The notes under the pieces: model-generated | Seen by the model: the letters and a program-made list of their open reading frames with translations, nothing else | Database searches by the model: none | Told to the model about the DNA's origin: nothing | Position numbers and translations under genes: made by a program | Shown: positions 46,699 to 59,396 of the stretch, one piece after another | Layout of the letters: each line of letters starts with the position of its first letter | How positions within the stretch are numbered: position 1 is the stretch's first letter | NCBI GenBank assembly: GCA_006176705.1 | Contig: QRFJ01000765.1 | Location: forward strand, 434,001-498,000 | From: Cocos nucifera | Taxonomy: Eukaryota; Streptophyta; Magnoliopsida; Arecales; Arecaceae | Direction of reading: 5' to 3' | DNA: 64,000 nucleotides

Positions 46699-49173
46699 TG
46701 TTGAGAATTATGTTCCAAAGCCAATCATCAGCCTGTTGATGGTTGAGATATTTTAATTAATTTATTAATTAATAAAAAAAATTTTGACATCTTTTTCATG
46801 ATAAGTTTATATCTTCTAATAAACTCCATTATTGTGATGAAGTTCTTAGGACTATTTAGTTTTGGTAAAAAGAGAATTTATCGATTAGTTCTTAAATTTG
46901 TTTACGACCAAATGATATGCTGTTAATTAGGATGGCAGTATCTATCGAGCATAAGTCGTTATATGCCATATAGATTGGTTGTCCTCTTAACCAAGGAGTG
47001 TGGAGATACTAGTATGGCATATAGATAAGATGTATAGATATATCGTCATTGAACATGACCAACTTCAGAGCATTTTGCTATCTAGAATGTCTCTGATAGG
47101 ACATAGATATAAGTATCCCTTAGACCTGAGATCACCTCAGTGACTTGCAAGCAACTCACTTTGCTTTGGTACTGGACTAACTAAATTTTTAATTCAGCAA
47201 TGAAAGACTTCTGGGCATAGTCAAGTATTTGTGAAGTCGGAGCGTGATCAAGATAGAATTGACCACTCCAAGAGTTGGAGAAGAATGTATCACTATATTT
47301 CAATATAGCAAAATCTTGGCCAGGATAATCCATCAGATGGATTTGATATTTTAAAATACAATGTGGACAACCTGATCAGAGTTGATAGTTGAACTCTGAG
47401 GTATCCTACGAGCATTATGGTTAAGAGAATGAATTATATGAAAACTATATTCATATGGATTCTAAGGATGGTGTTCTACACTTTCGACCTATCCAACCGT
47501 CGGGTATCATTGCTAGATGATCATTTTGATTGATATAAAAATTTATTTCTATACCACTAGTTTAGATTCAGACCTATGAGGTCACATACATTAGAGTTTA
47601 TATTCTGATCGGATGGTTAATCAGCGATTTAGAATCATTTTAGGGTTAAATGATCAATATGGTTGATGTTTGACCTAGTGCAAGTGTTGAAGAAGGATTG
47701 ATTAGTAATTTGATTACTAATTAACTTAATTTGATTAAAACAGTAGGCTAAGATTAAGTTTAATTAAATATTATTTAATTAAATTTGATTTGGGCTTGAT
47801 TGGATCAAATTCAATTAGCTTATTGGATAAGCCAAGTGCAAGAAAGAACTAGTCCTAGTCTAACTGGGACTTAGGTCAACTCAATTTTCTAATTTGATTA
47901 AAAGATAAATTAAAATTAAATTAAATTAAATCTAATTTAAATAAGTTCTTAAATAGGTTAGGACCTTATTTAATTAGGTTGGATTACTCTTGTTTTTATT
48001 TGGTTAAATGACCTTGTTTGACCAGGTCAAAATAGGAGTCCTAGTGTGACTAGGACTCTCTATTCCTTGCGCCACATAATCCTCACGTCCCACCCTTTTC
48101 TCTTTATATTTTTACATGAAATTCTGCATGCGCAAAGGCTTCTCACGCCCCCTTTTTTTCTTCTATTTCTCATATGAAAGTTTGTTACATGACCAAGTCA
48201 AAAGGGGAAGTTGATTTTGCTTTGGATTCTATGAGATAGAATTCCTAGTCAACTAAAACTCCTCCTTTCCTTCATGCCGCCACCTCCCTTATTTCTCTTT
48301 CTCTCTCGCACTTTATTTTTTGGGTTTATCTATGTCCCCCTTTGCTGGTCCATGGTAGAAAAAAAAAGGTGGGGTGCGCAACTCTTGGGCACCCCAACAA
48401 CTTTCCTTAATTGGTCCTTCCTCATCTAGGTTTTTAACCTAACTTGAACTCTTTATATCTCTTTATTTAAAAAGAATTTTTTACTAAAATTTTCATGGAT
48501 TTCATACATTTAAGAGGTATCTTTAGTGTAGAAAAATTAGAGAAAAATTCATCTAGATCATGGAGATATTAAAAATGCAAATTAGGGTGTCTAGAAAAAG
48601 AACAAAGAAGAAGAAGAGGGTCTTCTTCTAGGATTTTTGTTTCAGATCTCTTTCTCCCTTTTTGTGAGCTTTTGAGAGGTATCTCAGCATCACAAATCTT
48701 CTTCTTTTTCTTCTGATATTTTGGAGTGTCCATGTTTTGAAGAAGAAAGCATCGGATCGATCGTCGAAGAGAAATCAGCACAGTGCTAGCATATTATGCT
48801 GATTTCTTGTATTAGGATCTCTGATCGTATTCGTGGGCTCGTATGGATGACTCCTAGAGGCCGAATGCATGTGCGGCTCATGACTTCATCCTCAAGCCTG
48901 GATCAGCAAGTTAGAACGTCTAACTTGCTCAAGTAACAGATCCGATCTGTTATTTTATAGCTGCATTAGATGTAGTATAGATCTAGGTTGACATAATCAA
49001 CCTTTTTTCTCTTATTTAATTTTTAATTTTTGATTTAAATATCATACAATAATCATATAATAAGATCTTAGATAGGATATTTTAGATTAATTTTGATTGA
49101 TTTTAATCTTTTGCTGTCTGATCTTAAAAATATTTTAAGATGTAATCCTAAAATCTTAGATCTAGTTCCTATA
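46699..49173 (+). repeat. Copia B 3' LTR
   Basis: 2475 bp, TGTTGAGAATT to GTTCCTATA (CA mutated to TA). The target duplication ATACA (49174-49178) matches ATATA at 38348-38352 with one transition. D's leader resumes after it. Confidence 0.9.
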
Positions 49174-49178
49174 ATACA

Positions 49179-49653
49179 TGGTTCAGTTGCAACGAAAAGA
49201 TATAACCATGTCTATTAGGCACTGGATGCTATAAGTTAGAGGATGGATTAGACTCAATATTTTGGATACGATGAGGGATCCAATCAATAATCTAATTCAT
49301 GCAAATGATGGGTTTGACTTAACTAAGAAGTAGATCAATATTTTGGACATGATGAAATTCATGAATTAGAGATCAGGTTTAGGTGTACCATGATTAGAGA
49401 ATTATTGAACAAGAGTTGCTCAGTCGTCGGTTGACCCATCACCAATAACTATTAGATGAGGTGATGAGCCAGTCGGTGGGACTGCACCATCCACTAGAAA
49501 TCAATAATCATGAAGATTTTCGCATATCTGTCAAGAGAGTATAAGAATTCGAGTAAATAGTAGAAGCCTAATTTATTTAAAAATAAAATTTTTAATAAAG
49601 TAATTAAATCTAATTACAAAATCTAACTAGAAACTTTGACTCTCTATAGGAAG
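49179..49653 (+). mobile_element. Copia D leader, part 2
   Basis: The remainder of D's untranslated leader between the B insertion and the gag start. No domains are seen. Confidence 0.7.
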
Positions 49654-50480
49654 ATGTCTGCGTCCAACCCACTAGCCTATATTTTGGACACCCATAGACT
49701 AATCGAATCCAACTACAAGGATTGGCTCTGGAACTTTAAAATTATTTTGGATTTTGAGAAGTTGACTCATGTGTTGGAACAAGATCCTTCCACCTTACCA
49801 GCCCATCCATTTGGTGATTAGAGACCATCTCTTGAGAAGTGGATGGATGAAGATAACAAAGCCAGGTATTACATGTTAGACTCAATGTCTGATGAGCTCC
49901 AACACCAACATAAAGACATTAAGACTAACCACCAAATGTTGGCTCACCTGTAAGAGTTGTTTGGTGAATAAAGTCATACAGCCAAATATCAAGTCACTAA
50001 AAGACTATTTAAGGCTCAGATGCATGATGGACAGTCGGTCCAAGATCATTATCTGATGATGATCAAGGACGTAGAAGAGCTTGAGAAGCTCAGTGTCAAG
50101 TTAGATCAGGATATGTAGATTGATATAATTCTACAATCCTTGATTGATGCGTATGGACAGTTCATCATGAACTATCATATGCATAAACTTTAGAATACCT
50201 TGGCTAAGCTAATGAACATGCTGGTTACTACTAAGCTTTCTATGAAAAATTCTAAAGGCTTAGTACTTGCTATGGAGTGGACTTCCTCCAAGAGAAAGTC
50301 TTTTGAAAGGAAGAAGTTTGTGAAGAAGCAGAAGATGGAGGTGGGAAGAAGAAGAAGGCAGAGCTAAAGAAGAAGACCACTGACAAAGAAAAATATTTTT
50401 ATTGTAATACTGATGGTCATTGAAAGCGGAACTGTCCTTTGTATCTGGCCAGCCTTAAGAATAAGAAGGATGCAGGTCCT
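49654..50480 (+). pseudogene. Copia D gag
   Basis: Start ATG at 49654 (MSASNPLAYILDTHRLIESN). The gag fold follows: YKDWLWNFKIILDFEKL, EKWMDEDNKARYYML, DGQSVQDHYLMMIKDVEEL and LQSLIDAYGQFIMNY. The zinc knuckle YCNTDGH is followed by TGA at the usual Trp and then KRNCPL, the same position broken in copia B. Other stops replace Gln and Trp codons. Confidence 0.85.
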
Positions 50481-50940
50481 TCTGGAAGTATGCTCATTCT
50501 AGAATCTAATCTTATGATTTTTTTTTGCATCCAGTTGGATGCTTGACTCTGATTCTAGTGCTCACTTATGCACTTCTATGTAGGATCTTGAGGATAGCAG
50601 GAGGCTGAGAAATGGTGAGATGATCCTATGCATCGAAAATGATGTAAGAATTGCTACTATAGCCATGGAAATCTATCCTCTGCGATTACCATCAAGATTA
50701 GACTTAGTACTTAGGGACTATTTTTATGTGCCTACAGCAAGTAGAAAATTGATTTCTATTTCATGTTTAGCACAAAAAGGCTATATAATTAGTTTTCTTA
50801 AGGGCCATTATAATATTCTTTATGAAAGAAATAAAATTGCAAGTGATTTTCTTATAAATGGTCTCTATCAGTTACATATTAATGTTTCTATTTTTAATAT
50901 CAAGCAAAATGTGAATGCCATAGGATCAAAATAACCTAGG
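50481..50940 (+). pseudogene. Copia D protease
   Basis: The active site reads WMLDSDSSAHL: the catalytic Gly is Asp. The C-terminal part (LRDYFYVPTASRKLISISCL, GHYNILYERNKIASDFLING) is open at 50620-50934, 104 residues. Proteolytic activity is not expected. Confidence 0.8.
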
Positions 50941-51720
50941 GATAGTCTAAATGATAGGTATCTTTGGCACCTTAGGCTAGGTCATATAATTGAAGATAGG
51001 GTTAATAAATTGAAGAAATTCGAGCTATTAAGTATGTTGACTTTTGAGTCATATCCGATTTGTGAATCATGCCTTCATGGAAAAATGATCAAGCTCCCTT
51101 TTATGGAACATGGGGAAAGGGCCACAGACCTGCTTGCCCTAGTACATATTGATGTATGCAGCCTATTTGATGCACCAGTCAGGAGCAATTACATCTACTT
51201 CATCATCTTTATCGATGATTTATCTCGATATGGGTATGTGTATTTGATGCGACACAAGTCTGAAACTTTTGAAAAGTTCAAAAAATTCAGATTTGAAGTA
51301 GAAAAATAGAAAGAGAAATTCATTAAGATTTTTCGACCAGATCAAGGAGGTGAATATCTTAGTTGAAAGTTCCTAGACTATCTTAACGATAATGGCATAG
51401 TCTCCCAATGGACTCCACCTGAAATACCTCAACTCAACAGAATTTTAGAATGGAGAAATTGGATCTTATTAGATATAGTTCGATCCATGATAAGCTTCAC
51501 GGACCTCCCTGAGTTTCTTTGGAGACATAGTCTGATGACCGCTATATATTTACTGAATAAAATTTTTTCTAACATCGTTCCTACCATACCGTATGAGATA
51601 TGGCATGGTAAGAAACAAGTATAAGTCATCTCAGAATTTGGAATTGTCCGGCCCATGTCAAGGGACAACAGGCAGATAAATTATAGTCTAGGTCCTTTAG
51701 AACTCAATTTATTAGATATC
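50941..51720 (+). pseudogene. Copia D integrase
   Basis: The zinc domain reads YLWHLRLGH and PICESCLHGKM. The core reads LVHIDVC with the first Asp, FIDDLSRYGYVYLMRHKS, then DQGGEYLS with the second Asp. The WTPP segment continues to a degraded Glu block (LEWRNWILL) in place of the usual SERRNRTLL. SMISFTDLPEFLW and YEIWHGKK follow. The ORF at 51010-51309 (99 residues) is the longest piece. Confidence 0.85.
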
Positions 51721-51929
51721 CTAAAGAGTTATTAGGATTTTTTTCTATCTTCTGAAAGATCATAATGTGATTGTGAGTCAACATGCCATCTTTCTTGAAA
51801 AATAATTTATTCAAGATGGTGGCATCAAAAGATAGATTAAGCTCGAGGAGAAGGTCTCCCAAGAGCCACGAGCCAAGGAACCTATAGAACCCAATCAAAT
51901 TGAGCCAGTCCAATCACTACCTCGTCCAC

Positions 51930-52900
51930 CTCATAGATCAGAAAGAATTTTTCGTCCTCCTGAAAGATACTTAAGTACTATTTCAAAGGACGTAGAGAAA
52001 ATGTTCCTCATGGAAAATGAGGTTCATGGTGATGATCCCAAAACCTATGATGAGGCGACATTAGATATCAACTCTGAGAAATGGTTTGAGGCAATAAAGT
52101 CAGAGATTGACTCAATATGCTCGAACCAAGTCTGGACCTTTGTAGATCCAGTTGAAGATATAGTACCTATTGGGTATGAATGGATCTTCAAGAAAAAGAT
52201 TGGTGCAGATGAAAATGTGGAAAGACATTCAAAGGCTAGACTCGTAGGCGAAAAGGATTATAGTCAATGTGAAGGCATTGACTATCAGGATACCTTTTTC
52301 ATCCAGTAGCTATGCTCAAAATCCATCCACACATTGCTTGCCATTGTTGCAGCCTATTTCGATTATGAAATATGGCAAATGGATGTGAAAATGGCAATCT
52401 TAAATGGATATCTTGAGGAAGATATCTATATGGAACAGCCACTAGGTTTCACATCCAGTGATACTGATCATAAGGTTTGCAAGCTGCAAAAGGTTCCATA
52501 TATAGGACTTAAGCAAGCATCTCGGAGCTGGAACACTCGTTTCAATGATGTGATCAAAAATCGATTTGGTTTCATCAAAAATGAAGAGGAACCATTTGTG
52601 TTTTCAAAAAGGTCAGTGGGAGCGCTGTTGTCTTCCTCGTACTTGTACGTGGATGACATCCTCCTTATTGGGAATGATATTCCCATGTTGACTACGGTCA
52701 AAATATAGGTTGTCAAAGAAGTTCTCCATGAAAGATCTAGGAGAAGCAACCTTTATTCTAGGAAATTAAGGTCTATAGGGATAACCGAATAGGATGCTGG
52801 GACTTTCATAGAAAATGTACATAGAGGAAGTACTAAAGAAGGTTTAGTATGGAAAACTCTAAGAGGGGTTTAATACCCTTCAGACATGGTATTCATCTTT
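51930..52900 (+). pseudogene. Copia D reverse transcriptase
   Basis: Open stretches at 52001-52309 (SEKWFEAIKSEIDSICSNQV, YEWIFKKKIGAD, SKARLVGEKDYSQCEGIDYQ) and 52334-52708 (IWQMDVKMAILNGYLEEDIYM, GLKQASRSWNTRFNDVI and the YVDDILLIGND box). Both halves of the catalytic centre are preserved, with a single break near 52310 between them. The best-preserved copia polymerase here. Confidence 0.9.
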
Positions 52901-53079
52901 CCAAGAAGATGTGTCCCAACACACCTGAGGAAATAGAACGCATGAGCAAGATTCCCTTATGCTTCTGCAATAGGGAGCCTCATGTATGCCATGCTATGTA
53001 CACGACCTGATATAGCCCATGCTGTGAGTGTCACAAGCAGATATCAGTCGAATTCAGATGAAGATCACTGGACTTCTGT

Positions 53080-53600
53080 GAAATGTATCCTTAAGTACTT
53101 AAGAAGGACTAAGGATATATTTTTAGTCTTTGGTAATAGAGAACTCCAAGTCTAGGGGTATACAGACTTGGATTTTATGTTTGATATAAATGATCGAAAG
53201 TCGACATCTGAAAGTCTATTTGTGTGCAATGATGGTGCTGTTAGCTAAAAGAGTTTCAAGCAGATGGTGATAACAGATTCCACCATGGAAGCAGAGTACA
53301 TCGCTGCGTTGAAGGCTACAAAGAAGGCATTCTGGTACAAAAAGTTTACTACAAAACTTGGAGTGATGCCATTAGATGCCATCCCTCTGTACTGCGATAA
53401 TAATGATGCCATAGCCTTAGCTAAGGAGTCGAGGTCTCATCAGAAATTCAAGCACATCGAGTGGTGATACCATCTCATCCACGATTACCTCAAGAAGGGA
53501 ATGTCGAGGTCAAGAGAGTCAACACTGTAGATAATGCGGCTAGCCCATCAACAAAGTCATTGAGCCAATAAAAGATTGAAACCTACCTTAAGAAGATGGG
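53080..53600 (+). pseudogene. Copia D RNase H
   Basis: GYTDLDFMFDINDRKSTSES provides the first Asp, TMEAEYIAALKATKKAFW the Glu, and LYCDNNDAIALAKE the second Asp, followed by HIEWYH-like sequence with a stop. The ORF is open at 53264-53467. The domain order completes copia D. Confidence 0.88.
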
Positions 53601-53631
53601 ACTTAGATTTATAGCTAATTGGCTTTAGATC

Positions 53632-53642
53632 AAGTGGGAGTT
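53632..53642 (+). other. Copia D polypurine tract
   Basis: AAGTGGGAGTT directly precedes the LTR start TGTTAGATGTG. Confidence 0.75.
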
Positions 53643-54547
53643 TGTTAGATGTGTGCCCTACAAGCCAGATTGGCTAACACTTATAATATACTTTTAAGGA
53701 TAATTTTATAACTTTGACTATAAATTAATAAAAAAATTATTTTCTATCATAGTGTATATTTATAGTGTCTGTGATACATCCTTTGAGTTAATGGTAATGA
53801 TAATTCATATTTTCAAGAGTTAAAAATTTGAGATATGAATTTTCATAATTAACTTAATAATAGCTTCCAACCATAGGATCATCATGAGGATGAAGATCGA
53901 TCCAGAAGGTTGGTGTACGATCATTTTTTTAGGATAGATGTATCTTGAGTCTATGGTATGGAGACACCAGAGCAAGAGTACAGGTACTCGTTAGAGAATG
54001 AAGGCACTGAGCGTGACCACCTCGAGCAGTCATAAGGAAGTCTACTTTCTCGTCGATGATTGGCTCGATGCTGTAATGGTGTGTCTGGTTCTTTGATCTG
54101 AGATGCATCGATAGATCACCTTGAGGGTGTTATAGTTTGACTACACCATAACTCTATCTCCTAGCCATTCGAAATCCTAAAGTGTATGTTGGCTATAGCA
54201 TGTTCATTATAGGAATTAGATTACACTAATAGGGGATCTATCTACCTTGGTAGATGAAGAGTAGCCCTATGATAATCATGAGATTGAGTTCTTAAGACCA
54301 TGGCTATAGTAGAGTGAAGATGATAGAAAGAATTTCTATTAAGATTTCACATTGAACTCGAATCAAATGATTAATTTATATGATGGACATTGGGTTTGAT
54401 GAGTTCACCTTAACCCTAATCCTATCGGAGCTCAAGATAGAAGAATCCAATCACACAGGTAACTGCATTGAGAGGTTCATTTTCAGTTCGTATGGATTGC
54501 CACCATATATTGCTAGGTGTCATTGATGGATTTTGCACTACTACAAA

Positions 54548-54885
54548 AATGGCCTATGGCAGTGCTTACTATGGTAGCGGTTTTCAAAACCACTGCCATA
54601 GGTCCTACGACAGTGATTTTCGTTAACCGCTGCCATAGGTCGGATCTATGGCAGTGGTTTTTATAACTACTGCTATTGGTCCGACATATAGCAGCGGTTA
54701 CAGAAAACCACTGTCGTAGGTCGGACCTATAGCAGTGGTTATGAAAAATCACTATCATAAGTCAACCTATAGCAGTGATTTATTATAACCGCGGTCATAA
54801 GTCGGACCTATAGCAACGATTTGTAGGAACCACTGTTGTAATCTGATTTATAGTAGCGGTTAATTGTAACCACTATCATATATTT
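54548..54885. repeat. Left subterminal palindromic repeats of the CACTA element
   Basis: About seven units of roughly 47 bp, each with CTATGGCAGTGGTT on one side and AACCACTGCCATAGG on the other, so each unit is itself an imperfect palindrome. Such subterminal arrays are the binding region for the element's DNA-binding protein in En/Spm. Confidence 0.85.
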
Positions 54886-55865
54886 TTTTTTTTAAATATT
54901 ATATAATTTTAAAATTTAATATCCATCTTCATCATTCATTATTTAAATAATTATCATTAGAGTATCATCGCAAAAGATTACCTCGATCCGATGGCCCTAG
55001 CTTTGTCAATCAGAAAAATTTGATTTCGATGATCATGAATGACGATGCGATGATCTGATAGATGGAGACCTCTGATGGATTTAAAAATCTACAACGATGA
55101 TCTCGATGATGTTTGTAGCATAATATCAAAGTTTCACTTCAATCAGCTATCGTTATCTTGGTCAATTTAGTATAGGTTAATTTCGACCGTTAAATGATAA
55201 ATGATTGATCAAAGGATCAAACAGTGTCCGATTATGAGATTTTTTTTTGTATAAATGATCTTGGCCACTACTTTAATTATTTTTTATGGTGATGATTATA
55301 AAATTCAACTCGTGAGATGAAGAACGATCTAAAACTATACGTCTTCTGATAACCATTCTGAAACTTCATTGGTTGTTATGCTCATGCTTTTGCAATATCT
55401 GCTTAACATGAATAGTTTATACGAAAATGATTTGAATTTTACTATCATCATTGTATGAAATATTTAAAATTATAACAAAGATCATTTAACTAAAAAATTA
55501 TCTCATAATCGAATGTCGTTTAACCCTTTAATTGTTTGTTTCTAATTTAATGGCTGAAATTATTTCATACTAAATTGACCATGATAATGATATCCGATTG
55601 AAATGAAACTTTGATAGTATGCTACAAACATCATCAAGATCATCGTTGTAGATTTTTGGATCCATCGAAGATCTTCATCTATCGGATCATCCATCATCAT
55701 TCATGATCGTCGAAATCAAATTTTTATGATCGATGAAGCTAAAGACATCAAATCGAGGCAATCTTTTGTGACGATACTCTAATGATAATTGTTTAGATAA
55801 TGAATGGTGAAGATGAATATTAAATTTTAAAATTATATAATATTTAGAAAAAAATAAAAAAAAAA
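54886..55865. repeat. Large inverted repeat in the CACTA element
   Basis: The arms at about 54893-55300 and 55440-55865 are reverse complements of about 90% identity by eye (for example AAAATCTACAACGATGATCT at 55086 versus its complement near 55640). The spacer is about 140 bp. A transcript would fold into a stem of about 400 bp. No coding. Confidence 0.88.
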
Positions 55866-56016
55866 TTTTCTATCTATGATGGCGGTTATATCGAACCACT
55901 GCTATAGATCTATAGCCATGGTTATAGAACCGCTATCGTAGATCTATGGCAGCAGTTTTGGATAACCACTATCGTAGATCTAGGACAGCGGTTCGATAAC
56001 TACTACCGTAGGTTAG
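55866..56016. repeat. Inverted internal copy of the subterminal repeats
   Basis: Three palindromic units (GGCGGTTATATCGAACCACT, GGTTATAGAACCGCT and similar) continue the right arm of the large inverted repeat. Together they are an inverted, truncated second copy of the element's own left end, lacking the CACTA terminus. Confidence 0.8.
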
Positions 56017-57457
56017 GTTAAAAATTTTTAAATTTTTTCTTTCCTTCCGTGCACGCTGGATCTCTCTCTCCCCCTCCTCTTTATCGTTGGTGAGGGTCCT
56101 CCCCCCCGACCGGCATCGCCCCTCCTCCCCCCATGGTCGGCATCAACCCTCCTCCCCCCCGATCGGTGTCGCCCCTCCTCCCCTCCCGGTCAGCATCGCC
56201 CCTCCTTCCCCTCGACCGATGCCGCCCTCCTCCCTCTCTCTCTCCAGCCCCATCCTCAGCCGCCCTCCCCCCACCCCTCCATCCGACCCCCCCCATCCTC
56301 GACTCCCCCCGCCCCCCCCCCCACCTCTCGACCCCTCGGCCTACGAATCCCCACCCCCCACGACCTCCTTCTGAAACCCCACCCCCACCACCACCACCAT
56401 TCTGACCCTCCTCCGATCGAGTGCAAAGCCTCCTTCGACCTCCTCGTCACTATGCCCCCTCCCCTGGCCCCCATCCCTGGCCGCCCCTGCTCTCTCTCTT
56501 TTTTCTTTTTTTCTCTCTTCTCTATCTCACTATCTTGCTTTTATTTCGTAGGTTACCTCTAGTGCCATCGTCCTCCTCTAGCATCATCGTCGGCGACCCT
56601 CGGAGCTTTCGGTGCGATCCCGCTCTCTATAGCCATAGGTATAATTTTTTTTAATTTTATAGTATTATTTATTAATCATATATATTTATAATAATTTATA
56701 AAATATTTATAATAAATATTATAAATATTTATTATAAATATTATAATTATCTGCATGCCATAGTTTTTGGATGGTAGCCGTGGTGCCATGTCGGCGGTTG
56801 TGGACTAGATCTGTCAATGGATTGGGTTCGGATCGAAACCTGGATATTCAGATCTAGACTCCAATTTTAATTACTGGTACCGGATCCAAATCTGAATATC
56901 CCGATGGATCTATACTTGAGAGAGGAAGGGAGGGATCCAGCCTCGCCACCATCATTGGGAGGAAGGGGGTCCGACCTCGCCGCCATCATTGGGAGGGAGG
57001 GGGTCCGACCTCGTCGGTGAGGAGAGAGAGATCGAGAGAGCGAGAGAGGGAGGGAGGGGGTCCAACCTCGTCGGCATCACTGGGAGGGATGGGGTCCGGC
57101 CTTACCGATGAGGAGATCGAGAGAGTGAGAGAGGGAGGGATGGGGTCCAGCCTTCGATGAGAGAGATCAAGAGAGGGAGAGAGGAAGATTGAGAGATGAA
57201 AAAGTTGGAAGGGAGGGGTTCGGCCTCGCCGCCATCATCGATGAGAGAGATAGAGAGAGGAAGAGAGGGAGTGATCGAGGGGATGGTACATAGCCGAGCC
57301 AGCTTGGATACGCAGCTGAGCCAGCATGGGCCGTGATCGAGTCGGCTGGGGGAGGACCCTAGTCAGATGTCTCAGGCATGGTGCCAGCTCGACTTTTGAG
57401 TGAATAGAATTTGATATGTCATGATGTTATATTGATTAATGTTCATTAACATTGCAG
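56017..57457 (+). other. CACTA leader, C-rich then G-rich tracts
   Basis: 56048-56480 is strongly C-rich with a loose period of about 33 bp (ATCGCCCCTCCTCCCC words); the Pro-rich frames there are composition artefacts. A possible splice donor (CATAG/GTATAA) lies at 56640. 56925-57290 is G/A-rich with repeated GGGAGGGAGGGGGTCC and CCTCGCCGCCATCATTGGGA words. An acceptor TTGCAG ends at 57457. Probably the untranslated first exon and intron of the following gene. Confidence 0.5.
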
Positions 57458-59225
57458 GTCACGATGGCATCAAAACACCATCTAACTTTGATCCCTGCCT
57501 CTCGATGGGTTATGCGCAGTTCCACATTTGAGGAGCAGTCGGAGCATACTCCATCCACCTCAACATCAGTTGCTCAACGACCTTCACCATCAGCATCTAC
57601 TCCACTGATGGCATCTACTCCACCGACGGCATCTAACCCACCGACAGCTAAGCCTCTACCATCGTAGGCATCTGAGTGTATATTTTTATTATATTAGCAC
57701 AACTTTATTTTTTATATAGTATTTGTATACTTATATATTTGCATCATATTTGCATTGCAAGTGCATCATCCAGTCGAACATTTTACGATCTCACATGTAT
57801 GGCACATGTGTGGAATGCCAACATCAGGTGATGGTGCAGTATGATGCGGAGGGGACGCCAGTAGGGGAGACCGCGCGAAAGATGCATTCCTTTTTTGGAG
57901 TGCTTGTGAGACAGTCAGACATCATTTTCATAGAGCCCAGAGACTGGCATTTGATGGATGCTGCCGTCAAGAATCGGGTATGGGAGGAGATATGGGTAAG
58001 TACGCATATCTTAGTTATATTTATGCATTTTATATGTTTACACTATATATGTTTGATTAGAATAATTTTGTAACTAATTTTTGATAAATTTGTGTAGAGG
58101 AGGTACGACTTTCTCGATCATAAGAGGGCTCGAGATGCCCGACTGAAGAAGATCGGAGAGTTGTACTGGGATTACAAGGTCAAGCTCCATAGAGGATGGC
58201 TCGAGCACCGATGAGACACTTCAAAGGAGCTTGTTCCTTAGATACAGGACTGTCCTCCGAGTCAGTGGGAGAGGATGGTTAGACACTGGAGGAGCCAGAA
58301 GTTTGAGGTAAAATTTCTAACTTTTAAATTTTTTAATATGCTTAAAATTTTATTTAAATATTTTTTAAATATTTATTATTTATTTGAATACTTGTTAGGC
58401 TACCTTCCATCAGAACTGAGAGAATCCGTGCAGTCCAGGAGTATACGCACACTCTAGGCCGCGAGTCTATGGCCAGTCGTATGCATAGAGAGGTAATTAA
58501 TTCTAAATCTTACTAGATAAATTAAATTCATATTTTTTATCATCTTTTTGATAAATTTATTCTTTATTATAGCTGATGAGAGATGGAGTGATGCCCAGCC
58601 GTAGCGAGATCTTTCGATCCAGCTGCACGGATAAGATGGGCAGGTCGATGAATGCCACGATCGGGCATATTTTTGTAAGTATTAAATATATTAGTATATA
58701 TGATTAGTATTATAGTATTTCTTATAAAATTTTATTTTAATTTATAATTATAGGATCAGTTAGATGCGCTCGTGAGCGAGGGCTCGGATACCTCTAGGCC
58801 CCATGACCATCTGTCTTAGGTCTTGGGGCCTAAGCACTCTGAGAGGATCCAATGCAGGTCCGAACACATGCCAATGAGCTACTGATCTAAGGTGAGCATC
58901 TCCTCATAGACTTTTGATGTCGTCAATCGAAAGGAGCTTGAGGAGGTATTGGCACAGGCAGATCATGCTACGATGCAAGCAGATCAGGCTGAGGAGCGCG
59001 CATCTCATTTGGAGGGCATCGTGAAAGATATAATGTTGATGCTCAGCATGTATTTTGAAGTTACGAGCTTTGAGGATATGTTAGCCCATATTTCATGCTC
59101 CAGCTCTGACTTTGGGTCCAGCTCCAGCTCCAGCTCCAGCTCCGACTCTGGCTCCAGCTCCAGCTTCGGCTTCGACTCCTGGTTACAACGACAATGATGA
59201 TGATGTAGATTTAGGAGACTTTTGA
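57458..59225 (+). pseudogene. Ptta/En-Spm (Transposase_24-type) gene with introns
   Basis: An N-terminal Ser/Thr/Pro-rich segment starts at ATG 57464. A second exon ending at 57995 holds VQYDAEGTPVGETARKMHSF and WHLMDAAVKNRVWEEIW. GT-AG introns at 57996-58097, 58308-58398, 58493-58572 and 58675-58753 separate exons reading RRYDFLDHKRARDARLKKIG with HWRSQKFE; EYTHTLGRESMASRMHRE; LMRDGVMPSRSEIFR with KMGRSMNATIGHIF; and DQLDALVSEGS. The C-terminus has a Glu/Ala coiled coil (ADHATMQADQAEERASHLEG) and an acidic end (NDNDDDVDLGDF). This is the accessory protein family of plant CACTA elements. In-frame stops (e.g. 58212, 58240, 58818) and a frameshift near 58420 break it. Confidence 0.82.
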
Positions 59226-59396
59226 TGTATTTTATTTTTTTAAAAAAATATTATAATAAATTTTATTTGATAATAAAATTTTAATATTTTAAAATAATTT
59301 TTATTTTTATTATATTTTTTTATATCATATATCTATATTTATCAGGTAAAATATATAAAAAAATAAAAATTTTATTTTTTTAATTATTTAAGATCT
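59226..59396. other. AT-rich 3' region of the CACTA gene
   Basis: Very AT-rich sequence between the stop codon and the right subterminal repeats. It could hold the polyadenylation region; no distinct motif can be assigned. Confidence 0.4.

Noticed and set aside
56081..56654. Pro-rich and Gly-rich open frames of 71-95 residues
   Set aside because: The strongly C-rich tract opens several frames at once on both strands. No start context, domain or splice support singles one out.
57464..59225. A host gene with five or more exons
   Set aside because: The predicted protein matches the CACTA accessory transposase family, lies between CACTA termini and subterminal repeats, and has in-frame stops.
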